In this document: positions 1 through 5,066 of the stretch, piece by piece
How the letters are laid out: each line of letters starts with the position of its first letter
Numbering within the stretch: the stretch's first letter is position 1
Assembly (NCBI GenBank): GCA_019234035.1
Contig: JAFALX010000195.1
Location: 1-5,246 of the forward strand
Length of the DNA: 5,246 bases
Direction: 5' to 3'
Source: Candidatus Dormiibacterota bacterium
GTDB lineage: Bacteria > Chloroflexota > Dormibacteria > Aeolococcales > Aeolococcaceae
The notes under the pieces: model-generated
What the model was told of the DNA's origin: nothing
Seen by the model: the letters and a program-made list of their open reading frames with translations, nothing else
Database searches by the model: none
Translations under genes and position numbers: made by a program

Positions 1-841
1 GCTCGCCGAGGTCGGCATCCGCCGGGTCGAGCTCGCGCAGGGCGCCCCCACCGGAGTTGCCCGCGGCGGCGGCAAGCCAGAACTCGAATGCGAGGCGGTG
101 CGCGTAGGCGCCGGCGGGAAGCTTGGCCGCCGCCTCGGGAGCCAGGCCGGGCAGCGCCGCCTTCCAGGTGACGGTGGTGCCGAGCGACACCGACCATGCC
201 CGGTCGGTGAACGCGGCCACGCCGATGTGCATGGCGCAGCTGTCGGTGGTGCCGCGGGTCAGCAGCGCTCCGCGCGCGGCGGGGATGCGGCAGGTGCCCG
301 CCGGTGACCCGGGGGCTTCCACCCGCGGCAGGAATCCGGCCTCGCGGAGCCCCCAGGCCGGCGCCGGCCAGCGCGCCGCACCCGCGTCCCAGCCGAGCTT
401 GCGGGCGTTGGTCCAATCGGTGAAGCCGGGGCGCGAGCCGAGCGCCTCGAGCACCGCGTCGGTGATCGGGAGCACGCGCGCGGCCTCGGGCACCTCGCGC
501 CTCCATGCGGTGAGCCGCTCGACCTCGGTGCCGAACCGCGCGTCGTCGTACATGACGGCCGGCGCACAGACACGGTTGCGCGCATCGCGGAAGCACACCG
601 TTCCCGCCGTGCCCGCAACCGAGATCGCCACCGGCGACAGCGCCGCGCCGGCGCAGACGCGGGTCAGCGCCTGCAACGCGGCGTCGACGACCGCAGCCTC
701 GTCGACGACGTGCCCGCCGTCGTCCGTGCGCGTCCCCGGCGGCGTCGGGAGCTCGACGTGGCCGAGGGTGCGCCGCCCCGCGGGGTCGAAGAGCACGGCG
801 CGCACTCCGGACGTGCCGATGTCGACGCCCGCCGTCAGCAT
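1..841 (-). CDS. FGGY-family carbohydrate kinase, D-ribulokinase (SePSK)-like, N-terminal part, cut by the left edge
   Basis: The reading frame is open from an ATG at 841 to the window edge, giving the first 280 residues of a protein usually 400-500 long. FGGY kinases phosphorylate sugars or polyols with ATP in the cytoplasm. Visible motifs are the N-terminal phosphate loop VDIGTSGVRAV (Asp7, Thr10), MYDDAR at 97-102, RGTTDSCA at 196-203 with Asp200 in the catalytic-base position, and SLGTT at 219-223, the start of the second phosphate motif. DIGTSG plus GTTDS resembles the cyanobacterial/plant SePSK-XK1 branch, described as D-ribulokinases, more than glycerol kinase or classical xylulokinase. 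Substrate is therefore an inference. No Shine-Dalgarno is evident, and an ATG slightly further upstream hits a stop at once, so 841 is the only good start. The gene lies 43 nt after the reductase stop and is probably co-transcribed. The missing C-terminal domain holds the rest of the ATP site. Confidence 0.88.
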   Translation of the reverse strand, partial: MLTAGVDIGTSGVRAVLFDPAGRRTLGHVELPTPPGTRTDDGGHVVDEAAVVDAALQALTRVCAGAALSPVAISVAGTAGTVCFRDARNRVCAPAVMYDDARFGTEVERLTAWRREVPEAARVLPITDAVLEALGSRPGFTDWTNARKLGWDAGAARWPAPAWGLREAGFLPRVEAPGSPAGTCRIPAARGALLTRGTTDSCAMHIGVAAFTDRAWSVSLGTTVTWKAALPGLAPEAAAKLPAGAYAHRLAFEFWLAAAAGNSGGGALRELDPADADLGE

Positions 842-884
842 GGCGTCAGAGTCTGGCGGGTTGCACCATCTCTGAACCGCAGCG

Positions 885-2099
885 CTAGCCGGCGCGAGCG
901 GCGATCTGGTCGTGAATCTCGAGGTAGCGCCGGACGGCGAGCAGCGCGGCGATGCCGTCGCCGACGGCGCTGCCCAGCTGCTTGGTGGACCCGGCGCGGA
1001 CGTCGCCGGCGACGCACACGCCGGGCATCGACGTGTTGAAGTCACCTGTGTCCACAACAAAGCCGCGCTCGTCGAGCTCGAGCGTGCCGCGCAGGAACTC
1101 GGTCTGCGGGGTCTGCCCGATGTACACGAAGGCGGCCGTCGGGTGCAGCGTCTTCGCCTCGCCTGTGGCGCGGTCGCGCACCTCGACGCCGGTGAGCTTG
1201 CCGTCCTTGCCGGCGAGCGACACGATCTCGGTGTTCACCATCACGTCGAAGCGCGGGTCGTTCTTCACCTTGTCCTGCAACAGACTTGACGCGGTGAGGT
1301 GGTCGCCGCGCTGGACGATCTGCACATGCTTGGCGAAGCGCGTCAGGTACATGCTCTCCTCGAGCGCGGAGTTGCCGCCGCCGATGACCATGAGGTCGTC
1401 GGCGCCGCGATAGAAGGGCGCGTCGCACGTCGCGCAGAAGTGCAGGCCCGAGCCGATGAGCCCCTCCTCGCCGGGCACGTTGAGCCGCCGGTACGTGGTC
1501 CCGGTGGCGATCAGCACCGCGTGCGCGCTGATGTCCTGGCCGTTGCCGAGCTTGAGGGCCACGTCGCCCTGCTCGACGTCGTCGCGCCCGATGTGCTCGA
1601 CGCTCACCGCGCTCAGCAGCTCGACGCCGTAGCGCGTGGCCTGCTCGATGAACCGCGCCGCCAGGTCGGCGCCGCTCACACCCTCGGGGAAGCCGGGGTA
1701 GTTGTCGACGCACTCGGTGATGCTGGCCTGGCCGCCCAGAGCACCGCGGTCGATGACGATGGCGTCGATGCCCTCACGCGCGGCGTAGATGGCGGCCGCG
1801 AGGCCGGCGGGTCCGCCGCCGACGATGGCGAGGTCGTAGCAGGAGCGCTTGGCCTCCAGGGTGAGCCCGAGCTTCTTCGCGAGATCCTCGTTCGTCGGCT
1901 CGATGAGGACGGCGCCGTCGGCGAAGACGATCGTCGGGATGCTGCGCCCCCCGTGCTGGATCTCCTGGATGCGGGCCAGCGCCGCGGCGTCCTGCCCCAC
2001 GTCGATCCAGTCGAAGGGGACGCGCTGCTCCGTCAGGAACTTCTTGGAGCGGCGGCAGTCGGGGCACCACGGGGCGCCGTACATCGTGATGTCGGCCAT
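885..2099 (-). CDS. Glutaredoxin/mycoredoxin-like domain fused to a thioredoxin-reductase-like FAD oxidoreductase
   Basis: This is a two-part redox protein of 404 residues. Residues 1-80 form a glutaredoxin/mycoredoxin-like domain with the motif WCPDC (Cys12, Cys15), a cis-proline loop GGRSIPTIVF, and EPTNEDLAKKLGL at its end. The rest is a class II thioredoxin-reductase-type flavoprotein: FAD motif GGGPAG (94-99), redox pair CATCDAP (Cys222, Cys225), nucleotide-binding GGGNSA (240-245), and a C-terminal AGDVR followed by QLGSAVGDG that closes over FAD. Electrons would pass from NAD(P)H through FAD and CATC, perhaps to the fused CPDC domain. The usual HRRxxxR stretch that grips the NADPH phosphate reads QRGDHLTAS, closer to AhpF, so cofactor choice is open. 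I chose the ATG at 2099 because a GGGGTGG stretch lies just before it and the domain begins there; an in-frame ATG at 2111 adds four residues. The gene sits 29 nt after vapC and 43 nt before the kinase. Confidence 0.93.
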   Translation of the reverse strand: MADITMYGAPWCPDCRRSKKFLTEQRVPFDWIDVGQDAAALARIQEIQHGGRSIPTIVFADGAVLIEPTNEDLAKKLGLTLEAKRSCYDLAIVGGGPAGLAAAIYAAREGIDAIVIDRGALGGQASITECVDNYPGFPEGVSGADLAARFIEQATRYGVELLSAVSVEHIGRDDVEQGDVALKLGNGQDISAHAVLIATGTTYRRLNVPGEEGLIGSGLHFCATCDAPFYRGADDLMVIGGGNSALEESMYLTRFAKHVQIVQRGDHLTASSLLQDKVKNDPRFDVMVNTEIVSLAGKDGKLTGVEVRDRATGEAKTLHPTAAFVYIGQTPQTEFLRGTLELDERGFVVDTGDFNTSMPGVCVAGDVRAGSTKQLGSAVGDGIAALLAVRRYLEIHDQIAARAG

Positions 2100-2128
2100 C
2101 GGCCACCCCATTGTGCGGGTGAAACGAC

Positions 2129-2545
2129 CTACACCCGCCCTTTGGGCACCACCCAGTGCATCGGCTGCTTCGTGACCCCTGCGATCAGATCGAAGTCGGC
2201 GTCGTAGTGGACGACGACGAGGCCCGCACGCTCCGCAACGGCCGCGATCAACAGATCGGGGATGCCGACCGCTCGGTGCTTGCCGGTGCGTGCCAGGGCC
2301 TCCATGACTGATTGAGCGCGTTCGAAGTCGGCCTGGGTCGTTTCAACAAGCGGGAAGCCTGCCGTGCGCTCGTCGCGAATCTCGATTAAGTCTCGGTGAC
2401 TCCGGGCGCTGAACAGGACCTCGAGATCGATGATGGAGCAGCGCGCGACATCGCCCTCGAGGAGACGCGCCTCGAGCCACGAGGCAACCTCGGGATGCGA
2501 GATTCGGGACAGTGCGCTCTTGTCGGCCAGGTATCTCGCCGTCAC
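2129..2545 (-). CDS. vapC: VapC-type PIN-domain ribonuclease toxin
   Basis: This 138-residue protein has the length and pattern of a VapC toxin, a metal-dependent endoribonuclease that cuts RNA (tRNA or rRNA in known members) to halt translation until bound by its antitoxin. The acidic PIN site is intact: Asp8 in YLADKSAL, Glu42 in IIDLEVLFSA, Asp97 in GIPDLLIAA, and Asp115 and Asp119 in HYDADFDLIA, the usual ending in this subfamily. It starts with GTG inside the last codons of vapB (overlap GTGA), so translation is probably coupled. A GGAGG touches the start codon and is too close to act as a normal ribosome site for it. The target RNA cannot be read from sequence. The stop is 29 nt before the reductase start, so read-through into the redox gene is likely. 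Confidence 0.93.
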   Translation of the reverse strand: MTARYLADKSALSRISHPEVASWLEARLLEGDVARCSIIDLEVLFSARSHRDLIEIRDERTAGFPLVETTQADFERAQSVMEALARTGKHRAVGIPDLLIAAVAERAGLVVVHYDADFDLIAGVTKQPMHWVVPKGRV

Positions 2546-2748
2546 CTCCAGGCGCCGGCCATGACGTCCGGATCGTCGAGATCCATGCCGTCCATCCGGC
2601 GCAGGCGCTCGACGAAGCGCCGCCGCGCCGCCATTGCCGCGACTTCACGCATCGATCGGTTCACGGTCTCGGTGAGTCCTCTCGTGCCGAGCACGCGACT
2701 GGCCTCAGCTGCCGCGGTTTCGTCGATGGCGATGGTTGTCTTCCTCAC
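2542..2748 (-). CDS. vapB: VapB-type antitoxin
   Basis: This 68-residue protein matches the common actinobacterial VapB pattern. A short N-terminal strand (RKTTIAID) and helices with GTRGLTETVNRSMREV form the DNA-binding half. A positively charged linker (AARRRFVERLRRMDG) leads to a tail LDDPDVMAGAWR that in this family wraps the VapC active site. It should neutralise the adjacent PIN toxin and repress its own operon with it. I set the start at the GTG at 2748. The frame stays open upstream to 2802, but that extension looks unlike VapB, and a -10-like TATCCT sits 7 nt before the GTG, so the message probably begins at or near this codon. The gene ends in a 4-nt overlap with vapC. Confidence 0.92.
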   Translation of the reverse strand: MRKTTIAIDETAAAEASRVLGTRGLTETVNRSMREVAAMAARRRFVERLRRMDGMDLDDPDVMAGAWR

Positions 2749-2755
2749 AATACAG

Positions 2756-2783
2756 AGGATAGCAAGAACGGCATCCTTGACAC
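2756..2783 (-). promoter_or_regulatory. Candidate vapBC promoter giving a nearly leaderless transcript
   Basis: On the minus strand a -10-like TATCCT (2761-2756, four of six consensus bases) lies 16 nt downstream of GTGTCA (2783-2778, four of six against TTGACA). Seven nucleotides separate the -10 from the vapB GTG at 2748, so the start site would fall on or next to the start codon. No Shine-Dalgarno is present before the GTG, which fits a leaderless message. This is a prediction from spacing only. Confidence 0.5.
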
Positions 2784-2791
2784 AGCAGCTC

Positions 2792-2822
2792 AGGCCAGCC
2801 ACAGCTGTCTTCTAACTGGCCT
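2792..2822. repeat. Inverted repeat enclosing an 8-bp palindrome upstream of vapB
   Basis: AGGCCAG (2792-2798) is matched by its exact reverse complement CTGGCCT (2816-2822) across 17 nt. Between them lies the perfect palindrome ACAGCTGT (2801-2808). CACAGC occurs at 2781-2786 and again at 2800-2805. The cluster lies just upstream of the predicted vapB promoter and could be an operator or a DNA hairpin. Neither arm is long, and chance cannot be excluded in GC-rich DNA. Confidence 0.35.
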
Positions 2823-2916
2823 ATGGGCTATCTGACGATCCCTGCCACGCCATGTCATATATCACGCACGCGAGGACGGTATCGCCTCCCGAGGGGCCGC
2901 TTCTTAGCCGTCTATG

Positions 2917-2936
2917 TAGGCCCTAGGGGCTATAAT
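2917..2936 (+). promoter_or_regulatory. Candidate promoter (-10 TATAAT) overlapped by a 16-bp palindromic operator
   Basis: A perfect -10 hexamer TATAAT occupies 2931-2936. The next gene's ATG begins 8 nt later at 2945, so the transcript would be leaderless or nearly so; no Shine-Dalgarno is visible. Directly upstream and overlapping the -10 by two bases, positions 2917-2932 form TAGGCCCT/AGGGGCTA, a palindrome with seven of eight base pairs matching and a perfect core CCCTAGGG. A repressor bound here would block RNA polymerase, as in autoregulated toxin-antitoxin operons. No good -35 is seen at 16-18 nt. Confidence 0.6.
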
Positions 2937-2944
2937 GCCCACCC

Positions 2945-3367
2945 ATGGCCGTTCTCATTGACGGGCACGATGCCGTTCTGCGCTTGGCCACCGAGGATCC
3001 CCAGTGGCTGCCGGCGGTGCGTGCAGCGCTGGCGGTCGCAGGGTGGTCCGGTGATGATTTCGCCGGGGCGTGGATCCTCACCGAGCTGCAGCGCATGCAC
3101 GCGTCGCGCACCTGGTACCCGAACTTTCGCCGCCTGGTGACGTTTGGGATCCTCGAGAAGGCCGGCGATTCCACCCGCGGCGGGCAGCGCGCCTACTACC
3201 GGATGCCGGATGCTGCGGGCGTGCGCCGCGGTCTCGAGGAGATCGAACGTCGCCGAGCCCTGGCGTCCAAGGAACGCCTTTCGTTCACCGCTGTGGGACG
3301 CAGCGGCCGATCCGATCTCAGCGCCGACGCCGACCGCGTTCTTCGCTCCGACTTTCCCGATCGGTGA
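2945..3367 (+). CDS. Small winged-helix-like protein, probable antitoxin or repressor paired with the downstream PIN toxin
   Basis: This 140-residue protein is not a recognisable VapB and I cannot name its family. Residues about 40-90 look like a winged helix-turn-helix: a helix AWILTELQRM, a second region TWYPNFRRLVTFGILEKAG, then the wing RGGQRAYYRMPD. The last 50 residues are polar, with a charged helix (GLEEIERRRALASKERL) followed by a Gly/Ser/Asp-rich tail that could be flexible until bound. Its stop codon overlaps the GTG start of a PIN-domain ribonuclease gene by 4 nt (GTGA), the standard antitoxin-then-toxin layout. I infer that the winged helix binds the palindrome at 2917-2932 and the tail masks the toxin. 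An ordinary transcription factor beside a PIN gene is the alternative. The start is set by TATAAT 8 nt before the ATG. Confidence 0.82.
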   Translation: MAVLIDGHDAVLRLATEDPQWLPAVRAALAVAGWSGDDFAGAWILTELQRMHASRTWYPNFRRLVTFGILEKAGDSTRGGQRAYYRMPDAAGVRRGLEEIERRRALASKERLSFTAVGRSGRSDLSADADRVLRSDFPDR

Positions 3368-3771
3368 TCCTCGTCGACACCGGGCCGCTCGTGGCCGTTG
3401 CTGATGCCGACGACGCGAATCACCGCAGTTGTGTTCGATTCTTCGACACCGCGCCACGCCCGCTTCTGGTGGCAACGCCGGTCATCGTCGAGGTCTGCTA
3501 CCTCCTCGCTCGCAACCTCGGGTCCGTCGCCGAGGCGACATTCCTACGTGCCTTCCCGCGCGAGCTGACTCTGCAAGAGGTGACCGCCTCCGATCTACGC
3601 CGCTCCGCCGACCTGGTCGAGCAGTACCGCGACCTGTCGCTCGGCATGGTCGACGCGACACTGATCGCCATCTCCGAACGACTTCGACTGCGAGCTGTTG
3701 CCACCCTCGACCGTAGGCACTTTTCGGTTGTTCGACCCCGCCATGTTGCAGCGCTCGATCTGGTTCCGTGA
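3364..3771 (+). CDS. PIN-domain ribonuclease, VapC-like toxin
   Basis: This 135-residue protein carries the complete PIN acidic set: Asp5 in ILVDTGPLVA, Glu43 in TPVIVEVCYLLAR, Asp97 in LGMVDATLIAIS, and Asp116 in VATLDRRHFSVVRP. The DTGPLVA opening and the TLDRRHF ending place it in a common VapC-like branch different from the 2129-2545 toxin, which has DKSAL and HYDADFD. It should be a magnesium-dependent RNase that inhibits growth unless held by its partner. The GTG at 3364 shares bases with the upstream stop, indicating coupled translation, and the PIN fold begins right after it. Longer in-frame extension upstream only re-reads the neighbour gene in another frame. RNA target unknown. Confidence 0.92.
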   Translation: MILVDTGPLVAVADADDANHRSCVRFFDTAPRPLLVATPVIVEVCYLLARNLGSVAEATFLRAFPRELTLQEVTASDLRRSADLVEQYRDLSLGMVDATLIAISERLRLRAVATLDRRHFSVVRPRHVAALDLVP

Positions 3772-3973
3772 ACGCATGCGCAGTGGCGTGACGGACAAAA
3801 ACCAGAGGTTGAAGGCCGAGGTCATCGTCGTGTTCGGCGGCGTGGTGGCCTGACCAAGCCGGGGCAGTCCGAGCAAGTCCTCGGTGGTGCCAGCAGCGAG
3901 TAGTCGTTGTCCAGCGTGCCGGACGGCGTATCCGCGGGCGTGCTGGGGCTGACGACGATCGTTGCGATAACGC
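3772..3973. other. Intergenic stretch between convergent genes, no gene found
   Basis: These 202 bases separate the stops of the plus-strand PIN gene and the minus-strand MazF-like gene. There is an 8-bp palindrome CGCATGCG (3773-3780) and a less GC-rich run around ACAAAAACC near 3795-3804 that stands out from its surroundings. A 25-codon frame from an ATG at 3776 ends at a TGA near 3851, with no support as a gene. Possible arms such as AGGCC/GGCCT (3813-3817, 3847-3851) have no T-run, so I do not call a terminator. A decayed insertion-sequence end is possible but unproven. Confidence 0.4.
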
Positions 3974-4669
3974 CTACGGCCGGGCCGCCGTGAGCTCCAG
4001 GACCTCGTCGACCTCGCGCGCGATCGTCACCATGTCATGCAGCCCCAGTGACGGTGGCGACGGTCGGTCGCGAAGGTTGAGTGCACCCACGCGCAATGAC
4101 GTGATGTTCCCGCAGCACGCCTTGGCAGCACCACGTTGTATCTCAGGAAAGCCCGGACCGCCGCGCCGGCGCGAGCTGGTTGTCCTTATGCACAGCACTC
4201 GCGGCATCGTCGCATTCCACACGTTGTCAGACACGACCACGTAGCGCTTCTTTTCCGGAGGATCGCCACGGCGCGGTCCGAGGTAGATCTCACTCCATCT
4301 CGGATACCGATTGGGATGCCCGACAACAGGCGCGGCGCGAGGAGTCGGGCCGCACAGCGAGCGAAGTTGCAAGAGCTCCGATATCTGCCGCTCAATCTCC
4401 CGCATGTCCTCAACCGCGACACCAGCAACGCGCGGACCGAGCTCCTGCTCGCTCGAGATGGACTGCAGGCCGCCCGCAACAGCGACGAGCGACTCACCGT
4501 TGACGTCGATAGCGCAGCCAGACGGAACCCCGCCGACAACACCCGTATCGTCGAGCGGCACTGCAACAACGTCGGACATCACCTGATTCCAGTCGTCGGT
4601 GCTGAGGACCAGCCAGTAGCGAGCGTCCTCGGGAGCAGCGCCGTAGATCGCTCCCCGATAGGCGACCAT
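3974..4669 (-). CDS. Tandem two-domain MazF/PemK-like toxin
   Basis: This 231-residue protein reads as two consecutive MazF/PemK (CcdB-fold) units, each about 100 residues, whereas usual MazF is a single unit of 110-120 that dimerises. Unit one (about 4-102) has YRGAIYG, then RYWLVLSTDDWN at 17-28, VVAVPLDDT ending at Thr42, and a closing helix EDMREIERQISELLQL. Unit two (about 124-226) repeats the order with SEIYLGP, RYVVVSDNVWN at 142-152, VLCIRTTSS at 158-166, GNITSL, and closing HDMVTIAREVDEVLEL. Arg17 and Arg142, and Thr42 and Thr163/164, sit where MazF has its catalytic Arg and Thr, so both active sites may work. I infer an endoribonuclease toxin forming an internal pseudo-dimer. The linker (103-123) is Pro/Arg-rich. 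The gene starts 9 nt after its probable antitoxin with no clear Shine-Dalgarno; the ATG at 4669 fits because the first strand begins at residue 4. Confidence 0.85.
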   Translation of the reverse strand: MVAYRGAIYGAAPEDARYWLVLSTDDWNQVMSDVVAVPLDDTGVVGGVPSGCAIDVNGESLVAVAGGLQSISSEQELGPRVAGVAVEDMREIERQISELLQLRSLCGPTPRAAPVVGHPNRYPRWSEIYLGPRRGDPPEKKRYVVVSDNVWNATMPRVLCIRTTSSRRRGGPGFPEIQRGAAKACCGNITSLRVGALNLRDRPSPPSLGLHDMVTIAREVDEVLELTAARP

Positions 4670-4678
4670 GACCGCGAC

Positions 4679-4978
4679 TTAGGTACGGGGTCGGCGAAAA
4701 CCCCCGAGCGCACCCCCGTGCTCACGAGTGTCTGCGCGCGCCGCGGCGACCGCTGCGCGATTCTCAGGATCCTCGGCCCATGCCGTGTAGCTCGCCAAGC
4801 GCTCGTTGCGCCGCACCTGTTCGCGACGTGCCCGAATGCCCTCGTGCAGGAGTTCCTCCAAGCGTGCTGCTTCTGACGAATTGGGGTCGAGGTCGAGCAG
4901 CTCAGGCTCATCGCGCACCAGGAGGTAATCCTCAGAGCTGACGGGCACCTTGGGGCGTGCATAGGGTGTGTCGCGCAC
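4679..4978 (-). CDS. Probable antitoxin of the tandem MazF-like toxin
   Basis: This small charged protein (99 residues from the GTG at 4978) lies 9 nt upstream of the MazF-like gene in the usual antitoxin position. I do not recognise the family by name. Residues about 17-75 are mostly helical and acidic-basic: SSEDYLLVRDEPELLDLD, then EAARLEELLHEGIRARREQVRRN. The stretch ASYTAWAEDPENRAAVAAA resembles the toxin-binding tails of MazE-like antitoxins (aromatic, Trp, Asp-Pro, then a short helix). The end is Gly/Arg-rich. No clear DNA-binding domain is visible. The frame extends to a TTG at 5014, but that codon is part of a perfect -35 hexamer, so GTG 4978, 7 nt after the predicted -10, is preferred. 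Function is inferred from position and tail. Confidence 0.7.
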   Translation of the reverse strand: MRDTPYARPKVPVSSEDYLLVRDEPELLDLDPNSSEAARLEELLHEGIRARREQVRRNERLASYTAWAEDPENRAAVAAARADTREHGGALGGFRRPRT

Positions 4979-4985
4979 GCCCCGA

Positions 4986-5020
4986 ATGGTGGGCCATATT
5001 CTGACCCATGTCAAGGGTCA
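4986..5020 (-). promoter_or_regulatory. Promoter with palindromic operator centred on its -35, driving the MazF-like module
   Basis: On the minus strand TTGACA (5014-5009) is a perfect -35. After a 17-nt spacer a weak -10, CACCAT (4991-4986, three of six), is followed by 7 nt and the GTG at 4978. The inverted repeat TGACCC (5002-5007) and GGGTCA (5015-5020), with a 7-nt gap, is exact and its centre falls on the -35. A repressor, probably the antitoxin or toxin-antitoxin complex, would block polymerase here. Confidence 0.6.
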
Positions 5021-5066
5021 TGTTCCGACTATGCCGCCGAGTCAGAGGCCGTCGAGGTCAGACAGC

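Noticed and set aside
123..875. Long open plus-strand frame (250 codons) opposite the sugar kinase
   Set aside because: Its translation is low-complexity Ser/Ala/Arg-rich with no motif, while the minus strand encodes a clear FGGY kinase; it is a GC-rich shadow.
1299..2207. Long open plus-strand frame (302 codons) opposite the reductase
   Set aside because: Ala/Val/Asp/Gly-rich with no domain; it is the mirror of the Grx-TrxR coding strand and runs across the boundary into vapC.
2777..2782. Plus-strand TTGACA as a -35
   Set aside because: No -10-like sequence follows at 15-19 nt on that strand.
2749..2802. Upstream extension of vapB to a start at 2802
   Set aside because: The added 18 residues do not look like VapB, and the region contains the probable promoter elements.
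3813..3855. Possible intrinsic terminator between the convergent genes
   Set aside because: Arms are only 5 bp with a long loop and there is no T-run on either strand.
4136..4876. Open plus-strand frame of 246 codons over the MazF-like and antitoxin genes
   Set aside because: No motif or ribosome site; it spans two genes on the other strand whose translations make sense together.
4979..5014. TTG start at 5014 for the MazF-module antitoxin
   Set aside because: The TTG is the beginning of a perfect TTGACA -35 inside a palindrome; the GTG at 4978 fits better, although the longer form cannot be fully excluded.
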